Assembly: GCF_037893015.1 (NCBI RefSeq)
Contig: NC_133658.1
Location: 144,637,982 to 144,701,981, forward strand
DNA length: 64,000 nt
Direction of reading: 5' to 3'
Source: Macrotis lagotis
Lineage: Eukaryota; Chordata; Mammalia; Peramelemorphia; Peramelidae
Positions 23,601 to 35,600 of the stretch are shown here, in pieces. A program made the position numbers and the translations under genes. Each line of letters starts with the position of its first letter. The first letter of the stretch is position 1. The notes below the pieces were generated by a model. That model made no database searches and had not been told where the DNA came from. It saw nothing but the letters and a program-made list of their open reading frames with translations.

Positions 23601-26600
23601 CTACTTTGTGGAGAATACATTTGAGAGAGGAGAAAAGAAGATAGATACAAGATGTTGAGAATGTTAGACTGATTTGGCAATAGATTATATATGTGAAAAT
23701 CCAGAAGTAAAAAGTAAAAAATAACTTCATAGTGGATGACTGGCAGGATGGTGATACTGTCAGCAGAAATAGGAAAGTTAGAAAGAGGAATAAATTAAAG
23801 TGGGGGGGCAGATAATGAGATAAAAGAATCTTATAAAGAATCTTATAAAGCTGCCCTTTTGTCATAAAGACTAGATGAAGACACAAAGGAAATTTATTCT
23901 CCAGTATTAAAAGGGCAATCAGATGCATTGCTGATTCACCATCATTGATCCATAATAGACTAGAGAATGGAAGAGATATTGTTGAACTGGAGAAGAACAA
24001 ATATTTTCCCCAATGTTACCTCCAACACACCATCTTGTTGTCTAGACTAGATGACTAGTTCCCCCACCCGTCTTCCTCTCCCCCCACAAAAACCTTGCAA
24101 ATTTTAAGCCAGTGAATTTAATTTCAATTTCCAGAAAATTCTAGAACATATTATCAAAGGGCTACTGATCATTTCAAAAAGGAAGCGGTGATCATGAAGA
24201 ACCAATGTGACTTCTTTAAGAATAGGTTATATCAGATCAAATTAAATTCCTTTTTTTTTTGGACAACGTTGTTTGACTGGTTGATTGGAAGATGCTTTAG
24301 ATACAATTCATTTATTTTGAGATTGGGTCTCCCTTTATTGCTCAAATTAAAAGTTCAGCAACAATTCAGAGGCCTAATCCTGAAACTAATTAGCAAAGAA
24401 ATTTTAACCTATTTTTTAATGTGATTTGGCCCTCATTTATTTAGACTTATTGCAAATCTATGAGTTGCTTTGACTCAGAGCTTTCAGTCCCAAGCTCTAT
24501 CAGTTTTGTTGTTATTATTCAATCCTTTTTCAGTTCCTATTCAGTGTTCAACTCTTCATGACCCCATGTGTCAAAGATCCCAATTAAATTAATATTTTTA
24601 CTTATTCTTTTTCATAAGTAAAGGATGGTAAGACTAAATAACTATAAGCTACTCTGAGTCAATGTTGTGATATTGTAGCCAAAAACCATAAAAAATTCAG
24701 CCTTGGGTTGCTTTATGTTATAAGAGACAGAATACTATGTACAGGACTAGAAAGGTGATAATTCAGCTCTGCTCCACCCTAGTCAAACCCATAGCTAGAA
24801 TATTGTGTTCAGTTCTGCAGGTCATATTTTAAAAAGTAAATTTATAAGCTGGCAAATATACAAGAGAGAGCAACCAGGGTGATGAAGTGTCTAGAGATCA
24901 TGTTAGGTGAGAATCAGTTGGATTGGATAGGCTAGAGGCAGACTTGAGACTGAAGATGTTTCAACTTCAAGACTATCCTGAAGTATTTAAAGGACTGTGA
25001 CATGGAAGAGGACTTGGAATCCCTTGACCTATCCCAAAGGGTAGAACTTTAAAACCATTGGGTGGAAGTTGGCAAAGAAGCCAATTGGGTTTTAGGAATA
25101 ATTTTTTCACAATTGGAGCTCTCCAGAGCAGAAGGAACTACTTAAGTAATTGACTAATTTTCCCTCATTAGCAGTCTCTAAGCAAAGCCTGAATGACCAG
25201 TGTGTTAGGTATGTAGTAAGGTGAATGCTTGCTTAGGTATCATACAATTGGTTAGATCATCTCTGAGATTGTTTCCAACTCTGATAAGTCTATATAACCT
25301 TTAACATAGACCAGGAGAGGCTCAGTAGAGCATAATTGTTTTCAAATATTTGCCAGACTTTCAATAGAAATAAAGAGTAGATTTGATCTATGTTACTCCA
25401 GAAGACAGAACTAGGACCAGAGAGTACAGATTTCAAGGACATAGGTTTTTGGCTCAGCATAAGAAATACTTAGGACTGTCCAGTAGTGAAACAGACTGAC
25501 TCTTAAGGAAATAAGTTCCTTTTCACTAGAGGTGTTCAAGAAAAGGTTGACTGACTATTTGTCAAAGGTATTCATAGAATCCCAGAGCTGGAAGGAATAT
25601 AATCTAGACTAAACTTTACTTGAAGCACCAATTCACTCTATAATGGTTATCCATCAATAGACAACAGAGAGTAGGCCTCTAAGTTAGGAAGATCTAGATT
25701 TGAGTCCGGTAGCTGTGTGATCCTAGGCTAGTCATAGCTTCCAGTCAACCTTAAGACTATAAGAGGCAAAGCAATTGCTAGTCTATATTGATAGAGGAAG
25801 TTTCCTCCCTGGAAATTTTTCTTGCCAATATAATCACAAGTCCAAACCAAAAAAAGAGGCACAGGGTTCAGAATTAGTAATTAATACTTACATGGTCAGA
25901 CTACATCTGGAATAGTATTCATTTCTATGGTACAGTTTAGGTTGGGCATTGACAGATTGGAGCTTATCTGAAGGAAAGCAACAAGAATACTAAGGAAGCT
26001 AGAAACCATGTTTAGTTCTCCAGTCAAAGGAGTGAGGGATGTTTAATCTGGAAAGAATAAAGATTTGTGGTGAGAAGGGACATGATAACTGATTTCAAAT
26101 ATTTGAAGGGTTCTGATATAAGAATGATTAAATTTGTGCTTGGTCCTCAGTATAAAACTTGGAGCAACAGGTAGAAGGTGCAAAGAGACAGCCTTTCTTT
26201 AGGCTTGATATATGGAAAATAATAATTAGAACTACCTAAATTTGAAATGAATTGCCTCATAAGGTAATAGATCCCTCTGAAAGAGGTTGATTACTTTTCA
26301 AGGGTGTTGTATAAGATTACTGTTTAATTATTGAATTTTGTTTATTCAGTTATTGGACTGTCATGACATATGAAGTCCCTTCTAAATCTGGGACTCTTAA
26401 ATACTCCCAACAAGTACTCATCTAACTTCTGCTTAAAGTCTTCCAGGAATGAGAAACTTGCTACCTATCAAAATAGTTCATTCAATTTTAGAACAAGTAA
26501 TCATTGAGTGATAATATCTGTCTACAGAACTAGATTATTAGAATCAACTATAAAATGCTCAATAAAGATAAAATCATATGCCCCCTTTTATTTTATTGCT

Positions 26601-29600
26601 TCTAGACATTGGAAGATATTCTAAAGATAAAGCAAGACTTTTATGTTTTCTTTTCAAGACACAATACTTTGGCTATATTATTATTGTAAAGATGATTCTC
26701 ACACTAGATTGGAGTTGAGTGGGATGATCTGTAAAAGTTGCTTTCAACGCCTAAGATTCTATAATGAGTTTTGGCAATCAACAGAAATAGAATACAAAGA
26801 ATATAAACTGTTTGTGTTATTGCTTTATATTGTTTTATATACAGACACACATTGAAAAGAAATAGGGGAAAAACCCTATCTTTAAAAACATATTAGCGAA
26901 AGTGTTCAAAAAAAGTAATATAATTATAAACAAAGTCCAGCAGGAAGTGATAGAGAAATTCCATTTAAAATAAATGCCGGGACCTCTAGGTAGCACAGTG
27001 GATAGAGCACTGACCCTGGAGTCAGGAGTCTCTGAGTTCAAATCTAGCCTCAGACATTTAATAATTACCTAGCTGTGTAGTCTTGGGCAAGCCACTAAAC
27101 CCCATTTGCCTTGCAAAAAACCTAAAAAAAATATAAAATAAAATAAATGCAGACTCTATAAAATACTTGGGAGTCTACCTGCCAAGACTAGTCCAGGAAC
27201 TAGTTAAAAAAACACTTTTCTCACAAAGTTAGATCTAATCAGTTGGAAAAATATTAATAGCTCATATTCAGATTGAGCCAATATAATAAAAATGACAATT
27301 CTTCCTAAATTAATTTACCACACCAAACTAATAAAAATTATTTTATAGAGTTAGAAAAAATTAATAACTTCTTCTGAAAAAACAAAAGGTCAAGAATATC
27401 AAGGGAATCAGTGGGAAAAAATTGTGAAGGAAAGTAGTCTAGAAGTGCAGACCTCAAACTGTATTACAAAGTGGTTAATCAAAACAATCTGATACTGACC
27501 AAGAAATAGGGTGGTGAATCTCCACAATCAGGTATACCATGCACAGTAGCAAAAGACCAGAGTATTCTAATATCTGATAAGTGCAAAGATCAAAATTTTG
27601 GAATAGAATTTGTTTTTTTGACACATACTGTTAGCAGAAACTAGATGCAGACCAACATCTCATACTGTATAGATAAGGTCAAAATGGTACATAATTTATA
27701 AATAAAGGGTGCTATAAGCAAATTAGGATCGCATGGAATGCTTTACCGATCAGATCTATGAATAAAGGAAAAATTTATGGACAAACAAGAGATAGAGAGC
27801 TCTACAGATGTAAAATGAATAATTTCGATTGTATTAAATTAAAAGGGTTTCATATTAAACAAAACAAGTACTGCAAAGATTAGGAGGAAAGCAGGAAACT
27901 GGGAGAGAAAATTTGCAGCAAGTTTCTCTGACAAAGGTCTCATTTCTTAAATATATTTATATATAGAACTTGAGTTCTCTGTATATTCTCTCTATATATT
28001 GGGGCAACCAGAAAGCACAGTGGATAGACCTGAAAGTCAGAAAGACCAGAGTACAAATCTTACCTCAGATACTTACTAGCTGTGTGACCTTGGGCAAATC
28101 ACTTAACCCTGATTGCCTCATATCCAGGATCATCTCCTGGCATCCTGATTCATATCTGGCCACTGGGACCCAGATGACTGTAGAGGAGAAAGAGAGCATA
28201 GCAAACGCTCACTCAAATCCAATTCATGTGCATGTCATGGTGTCATTTCCCTGATGTCTTGGTCTTCTTTGAGAACAAAGGACAAATATCAGAAAACTGA
28301 ATTAAATTTCTAAGAATACAATTCATAAGGTAAGGATATAAACAGTTTTCAGAAGAAGCAATCAAAGCTATCAATAGTCATGATAAATGAAAAAATATTT
28401 TAAATATTTTAAATCACACTATTGATCAGAAAAATGCAAATTAAAACAATTATAAGATACAACCTCATACCTATAAGATTTGCTACTATGATAGGAGAGT
28501 CAGCTAGGTGGCACAGTAGATAGAGTGCTAGGAATGAAGTCAGCAAGAGCCTTTTTCCTGAGTTCAAATCTGGTCTCAAACATTTACTAGTTGTATGAGC
28601 CTGGGCAAATATTTAGCCCTATTTGCCTCAGTTTTCTCCTCTGTAAAAAATAAGTTGAAGAAGGAAATGGCAAAGCACTCCAGTATCTTTGCCAAGAACA
28701 CCCCAAATGGAGTCATGAAGAGTTGAACATGATTGAAATGACTGAACAACAAGAATATGACAGAAAAGGAAAATAACAAATACTAGCGAAGATACGGAAA
28801 AATTGGAATACTAAAGCACTCTTGGTAAAGTTGTGAAATGGTCCAATCTATTTTGAAGAGCAGTTTGGAACAATTCCCAAAGTTATAAAACTGTGCTTAG
28901 GCTATGACCCAGAAATTACTACATCTGTGACCCAAAGAAATCAAAGAAAAAGGAAAAGGTTCTATATGTACAAAAATATTTATAGAAGTTTTTCTGTAAT
29001 GGGAAAGAATTGTAAATTGAATGGATGCTTGTCATTTGGGGAATGGCTGAGCAAATTGTAGAATATGATTGTATTGGAATACTATTATGTTGTAAGACAT
29101 GATGAAAAAGTTGCTTCCAGAAAAACCTGGAAAGACTTATATGAATTGATGACCAGGTACTAGGGCATAAAAACTTTATAATCAAATGCAATAAGGCAGA
29201 AATAGTGAATACTTCATTCTCAGATCATAATGCAATAAAAATCATGTGCAACAATGGGCCATGGAGAGCTAGACCTAAAACTAATTGGAAATGAAATAAC
29301 CTCATTTTAAAGAATGAGTGGATCAAACAACAAATTATAAATAGAATTAATGATTTCATTCTAGATAATGACAATAATGAGATAACATACCAAAACTTAT
29401 GGGATACAGCTGAGGCAGTTATTAGGGAATATATAATATCTTTAAATGCATACATGAATAAAATAGAGAAAGAGGAAATCAATGAACTAAGCATGCAACT
29501 AAAAAAATTAGAGGAAAAAAACAAATTAAACCCCCCCCCCAATTAAACACCAAATTTAAGGGAAAAATTAATATAATCAAAAGCAAGAAAACTATTGAGC

Positions 29601-32600
29601 TAATAAATAAAACCAAGAGTTGCTTTTATGAAAAAACCAATAAAAATGATAAGCATTTGGTTAATTTGACTAAAAGAAAGAAGAAAACCAAATTACTAGT
29701 ATCATAAATGAAAAAGGTGAACTCACCACCAGTGAGGAAGAAATTAAAGTAATAATTCAGAATTATTTTGCCTAACTGTATGCCAATAAATCTGATAATC
29801 AAAGTGAAATGGATGAATATTAACAAAAATATGAGTTGACCAGTTTAAATGTAGAGGAAATTAAATACCTGAATAGCCCTATCTCAGAAAAAGAAATTCA
29901 ACAAACCATCATTGAATTACCTGAGAAAAAATGTCCAGGGCCAGATGGATTTACAAGTGAATTCTATCAAACATTTAAGGAACAGTTGTATATAAACTCT
30001 TTGGGAAAATAGGTGAAGAAGGAACTCTGCTGCCTAACTCCATTTATGAAACCAGTATGGTGCTGATACCTAAACCAGGAAGAGTGAAAATAGAAAGAAA
30101 ATTTTAGACTAATTTCCCTAATGAATACAGATGCAAAAATCTTAAATAAAATCTTAGCAAAGTGATTATAGCAAGTTATCACAAGGATAATACACTATGA
30201 CCAAATAGGATTTATCCCAGCAATACAGGGTTAATTCAATATCAGGAAAACTGTTAGTATAATTGACTATATCAATAACAATCCCAATAGAAATAATATG
30301 ACTTGATTATCTCAATTGATGCTGAAAAACCACTGGCCCTGGAGCACCGGTGCTTTGACAAAATACAGAACCCATTCCTACTAAAAATAATAGAGCACAT
30401 AGGAATAAATGGATTGTTCCTTAAAATGATAAGTAGTATCTATCTGAAACAATCAAAAAGCATTATATGCAATGGGGATAAGCTAGAGGTATTCCTAATA
30501 AGATCAGTGGTGAAACAAGGATGCCCATTATCACCACTACTATTTAATATTGTATTAGAAATGTTAGCTGCCCTGGAGTCAGGAGTACCCAAGTTCAAAT
30601 CCAGCCTCAGACACTTAATAATCCCCTAGCTGTGTGGCCTGGGGCAAGCCACTTAACCCCATTGCCTTGCAAAAAACCAAAACTAAACTAAAAAAAAACC
30701 TAAAAAAAATAACCCTAGAAATGTTAGCTTCAGCTATAAGAGAAGAGAAAGAAATTGAAAGAATTAGAATTGGGAAAGAGGAAACCAAACTCTCACTCTT
30801 TGCAGATGACATGATGATATACCTAGAGAATCCTAAAAAATTATCTAAAAAGCTACTAGAAACAATTAGCAACTTTAGCAAATTTGCAGCATATAAAATA
30901 AACTCACATGAACCTCAGCATTTCTGTATTTTACTAGCAAGATACAGCAGCAAGAGCTAGAAAGTGAAATCCCATTTAAAGAACTTATAACAATATAAAA
31001 TACTTGGGAGTCTACCTGCCATGGCAGACTCAGAAACTCTATGAAAATAACTATAAAATAAATATTTTTCACATAAATAAAATCAGATTTAATTAACTGG
31101 GCAAAAATCAACTGCTCATGGACAGGCAGAGCTAATATAATAAAAATGACAATTCTACCTAAATTAAACGACTTAGTGCCATAGCAATCAAACTTTGAAA
31201 AAAATAGTTAAATGAGCTAGAAAAAAAATTGTAACTAAATTCATATGAGAAACAAAAAGTTATGGATATCAAGGGATTTAATGAAAAAATGCAAAAGAAT
31301 GTGGCTTAGGCTTACCAGATCTGAAATTATATTATAAAGCATCAGTCATCAAAATTGTCTGGTACTGGCTAAGAAATAGAGTGGGGGATCAGTGGAATAG
31401 ACTAGCTGCAAAAGAGACAGCAGGAAATGATTATATTATATTATATTGTATTATTGTATATATATATAAACCCAAAGAGTTCAGTTTTGGGATAAGAACT
31501 CTCTCTTCAATAAAAAACTGTTGGGAAAATTGGAAGTTACTATGGCAGAAACCTGGATTAGACCAACATCTTACACCCTATACCAAGATAAGATCAAAAT
31601 GGATGCAGTATTTAGACATAAAAGACAAAATCATAAGTAAACTAAGAGATCAAGGAATAGTTTACCTGTCAGATCTATAGAAAAGGGAGCAGTTTATGAC
31701 CAAGGAAGAGATGGAGAACAGCATTAAAAAACAAACTAGATAATTTTGATTACATTAAATTAAAAGGCTTTTGCACAAACAAAACCACTGTAACAAAGAT
31801 CAAAAGAAATATAGTAAATTGGGAATCAATTTTTACAACTAGTATTTCCGACAAAGGACTAATTTCTAAAATATGTAGAGAACTCAGTCAAATTTATAAA
31901 AAAATAAGCCATTCCCCAAATGACAAATGATCAAAGGATATGTGGAGGCAATTTACAGCTGAGGAAATCAAAGTTATCCATAGTCATATGAAAAATTGTT
32001 ACAAATCAATACTGATTAGAGAAATACAAATTAAAGCACCTCTGAGCTGACACCTCACACCTCTCAGATTGACCTATATGACCAGAAAGGACAATGATCA
32101 ATGTTGGAAGGGATGTGGGAAATCTGGGACACTAATACATTGTTGGTGGAGCTGTGAACTGTTCCAGCCTTTATGGAGAGCAATTTGGAATTATGCCCAA
32201 AGGACAGTAAAAATGTGCATATCCTTTGATCCAGCAATACCTCTACTGGATCTCCCTGAAGAGATCATGAAAAACTTATACAAAAATATTCACAGCAGCT
32301 CTGTTTGTGGTAGTAAAGAAGTGGAAATCAAGTGAATGTCCATCAACTGGGGAACAGCTAAACAAATTGTGGTATATATAGGGTATGGAACATTATTGTT
32401 CTATTAGAAACCGGGAAGGGGGGTGGCTAGGTGGTGCAGTGGATAGAGCACCAGCCCTGGAGTCAGGAGTACCTGAGTCCAAATCTTAATAATTACCTAG
32501 CTATGTGGTCTTGGACAAGCCACTTAACTACATTGCCTTCCAAAAAAACACAAAACCAAAAACCCAAAACAGGAAGGATGGGATTTTAAGAGAAACCTGG

Positions 32601-35600
32601 AAAGATTTGCATGAACTGATGCTGAGCAAGATGAGAAGAACCAGGAGAACATTATATACCATAACAACAACATGGGGGGGGGGGGTTGAAGATCAGCTTT
32701 AATGGACTTGCTCATTCCATCAGTGCAATAATCAGGGCCAATTTTAGGGTATCTGTGATGGAGAATGCCATCTGTATCCAGAGAAAGAACTGTGGAGTTT
32801 AAAGACCAAAGACTATCACCTTTAATTTTAAAAAGAAATTTTATTTAAGGCAATAAGGTTTGGTAATTATAGTGTCTGAGGCTAAATTTGAACTCAGGTC
32901 TTCCTGATTCCAGGGATGGTGCTCTATCCATTGTGCCACCTAGCTGCCCCACCTTCAGTTTTTTTTAAAATATTGTTTTATGTATTATATAATTTTGCTA
33001 TCTCTAATATTTCATTTTTTCCTTAAGGATATGATTTTTCTCTCAACACACTCAATTTTGATCAATGTGTATCATGGAAACAATGTAAAGATTATCAGAC
33101 TGCCTTCTGTGGGGAGGTGGGGGAGGGATGGGAGGGTAGGGAAAGAATTGCAAAATTCAAAATCAGTAAAAACTACCATCATATATAATTGGAAAACCAA
33201 TAAAATGTTCATTTAAAAAAAGACAATTTTGAAAAATTATGAAAAATGTTATCCATCTCCAGAGAAAGTGGAATGGAATTTGAATGCAGACCAAAGCATA
33301 TTTTTAAATTTGATTTTTCTTGGTTTTCTTTTTTTTCTCTTTCTCTTTTGTAACATGATTAATATGGAAAGATATTTTGCATGACTGTAACATGTATAAT
33401 CTATATAAAAATGCATTCTTAAGGAGGGTGGAAGGAAGGGAGGAAATTTGGAGCTTAAAATGTCAAATAAAATAGATGTTAAATTATTTTTTCATTTAAT
33501 TGAGAAGAAATAAAAACTTAAAAGGTGTTTAAAAAAGTAATATATGGGGGGGGGCATCCAAGATGGCAGCATGAAGGCAGTATTTCCCAGGAACTGCTTT
33601 CCCCCAAAACTCCAAAAGCCAACAAATTATTACTCTAACCAAAATTTAAAGGTGCAGAACCCACAGAAAGACTGAGTGATACATTTTCCCAGTCCACAAT
33701 AACTTAGAAATTCTGCAGGAAAAGTGTGTTTCACCAGGTCCGGGAGTCGGAAAAAGCCCTGGTCACAGCACAACCCCAGAACAGCTTGAAGGGGCAGGGA
33801 GAGAATTCTGCTAACCAGAATGAGTGTGGAGTGAGGGAGCACCAGCCACAAAACCTGCAGTGAGAATCTGGAAAAAGCAGCCTTCACCCCCAGAGTAAAG
33901 CCCACAGATGGTAAGGGGGGTCAGGGAAGACTGCAGAAATTGTTCTCCCTAGGGGAAGGACTCTGCTGTTAGCCTACACTCAGATTCAGGTTGCAGTTTG
34001 GGTTTCCATACTAAGATAGCCAAGCAGGACTCCTCCTTACAGCTCCAGGGCAGAGGGAAGGGAGATGGTCATCTACATATCAAAGCACAGGCAAGAGAGC
34101 ATAAGACCCTGTTGTGGGTGTCCCCCTCCCAAAAAAAAGTCCCAAAACCTTGGAAGTGCTATAAATTAGTCTTGGGCTTAGAAAATGAGTAAACAACAGA
34201 AAAAGAAGAATCTGACCATAGAGAATTACTTTAGTCCCATGGAAGATCAAAACACATATTCAGATGATAACAAATTAGAAGCTTCGGTATCCAAAACCTC
34301 CAAGAGAAATAGAAAAATGGGCTTAGACTATGGATGAGCTCAAAAAAGACTTTGAAATGCAATTAAGGGAGATGGAGGAAAAAATTGGGAGGAGAAATGA
34401 GAGCAATGCAGAAAAATCATGAAAACTAAATCAGCGGCTTGGTGAAAGATATACAAAAAAATATTGAAGAAAATAATATGTAAAAACCAGTTTAATTTTG
34501 CACAGATAAAACCACTGTAACCAAGATCAAAAGAAATGCAGTAAACTGGGAAACAATCTTTACAACTAATGATTCTGACAAAGGACTCATTTCTAAAATA
34601 TGCAGAGAACTGAGTCATATTTTTAAAAAAAAGCTATTCCCCGGTTGACAAATGGTCAAAGGATATGCAAAGGCAATTTACACATGAGGAGATCAAAGCA
34701 ATCCATAGTCATATGAAAAATTGCTCTAAATTATTAGAGAAATGCAAATTAAACTTTGTCTGAGGTACCACCTCACACCTCTCAGACTGGCCAATATGAC
34801 CAGAAAGGATAATGATCAGGGTTGGAAGGATTGTGGGAAATCTGGGACACTATTACATTGTTGGTAGAGCTATGAACTCATCCAACCTTTCTGGAGAGAA
34901 ATTTGGAACTACACCCAAAGGGCAACAAAAATGAGCGTACCCTTTGATCCAGAAATACCACTACTGGGTCTATACCCTGAAGAGATGATGAAAAAGGGTA
35001 AAAATATCACTTGTACAAAAATATTCATAGCAGCCCTGTTTGTGGTGGCAAAGAATTGGAAATCAAGTAAATTTCCTTCATTTGGGGAATGGCTTAGCAA
35101 ACTGTGGTATATATATATCATGGAACACTATTGTTCTATTAGAAACCAGGAGGGATGAGAATTCAGGGAAGCCTGGAGGGATTTGCATGAACTGATGCTG
35201 AGTGAGATGAGCAGAACCAGAAAAACACTGTACACCCTAACAGCAACATGAGGATGATGATCAACCTTGATGGACTTTCTCATTCCATCATTGAAACAAT
35301 CAAGGACAATTTGGGTCTGTCTGCAATGGAGAATACCATCTGTATCCAAATAAAGAACCATGGAGTTTGAACAAAGTTCAAGGACTATTCCCTTTAATTT
35401 AGAATAAAAAACAGATAACTTATTGTCTGATCTTGTTATCTCTTATACTTTTTTGTTTCTTTCTTAAGGATATGATTTCTCTCTCATCACACTCAATTTG
35501 GATCAATGTACAACATGTAAACAATGTAAAGACTGACAAATTACTTTCTGTGGGGGGGGTAGGAGGAGGGAAGTAAGATTGGGGGAAAATTTGTAAAACC

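Larger units (their letters stand above)
26860..29155 (+). mobile_element. Older L1 LINE (left part), sense
   Basis: Sense L1 ORF2 from the RT C-terminal side to the ORF end, in the same order as the copies at 31-35 kb. The 3' end resumes at 33,223-33,475, beyond the younger L1 inserted at 29,156. It is split by three SINEs. Confidence 0.8.
29156..33222 (+). mobile_element. L1 LINE, 5'-truncated, sense
   Basis: Starts inside the ORF2 endonuclease domain ([15 protein letters not shown]) and runs through RT to an A-rich 3' end. Visible landmarks: [14 protein letters not shown] near 29,940, SIDAEKP at 30,310, [18 protein letters not shown] near 30,515, the catalytic FADD at 30,799-30,810 and the C-terminal [13 protein letters not shown] block near 32,140. 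Stops and frameshifts interrupt the frame in many places, so it is dead. Three SINEs are inserted. The net L1 sequence is about 3.6 kb. Confidence 0.9.

Noticed and set aside
30303-32335. Reverse-transcriptase ORFs as a possible working L1
   Set aside because: The copy is 5'-truncated, full of stops and frameshifts, and broken by three SINEs.
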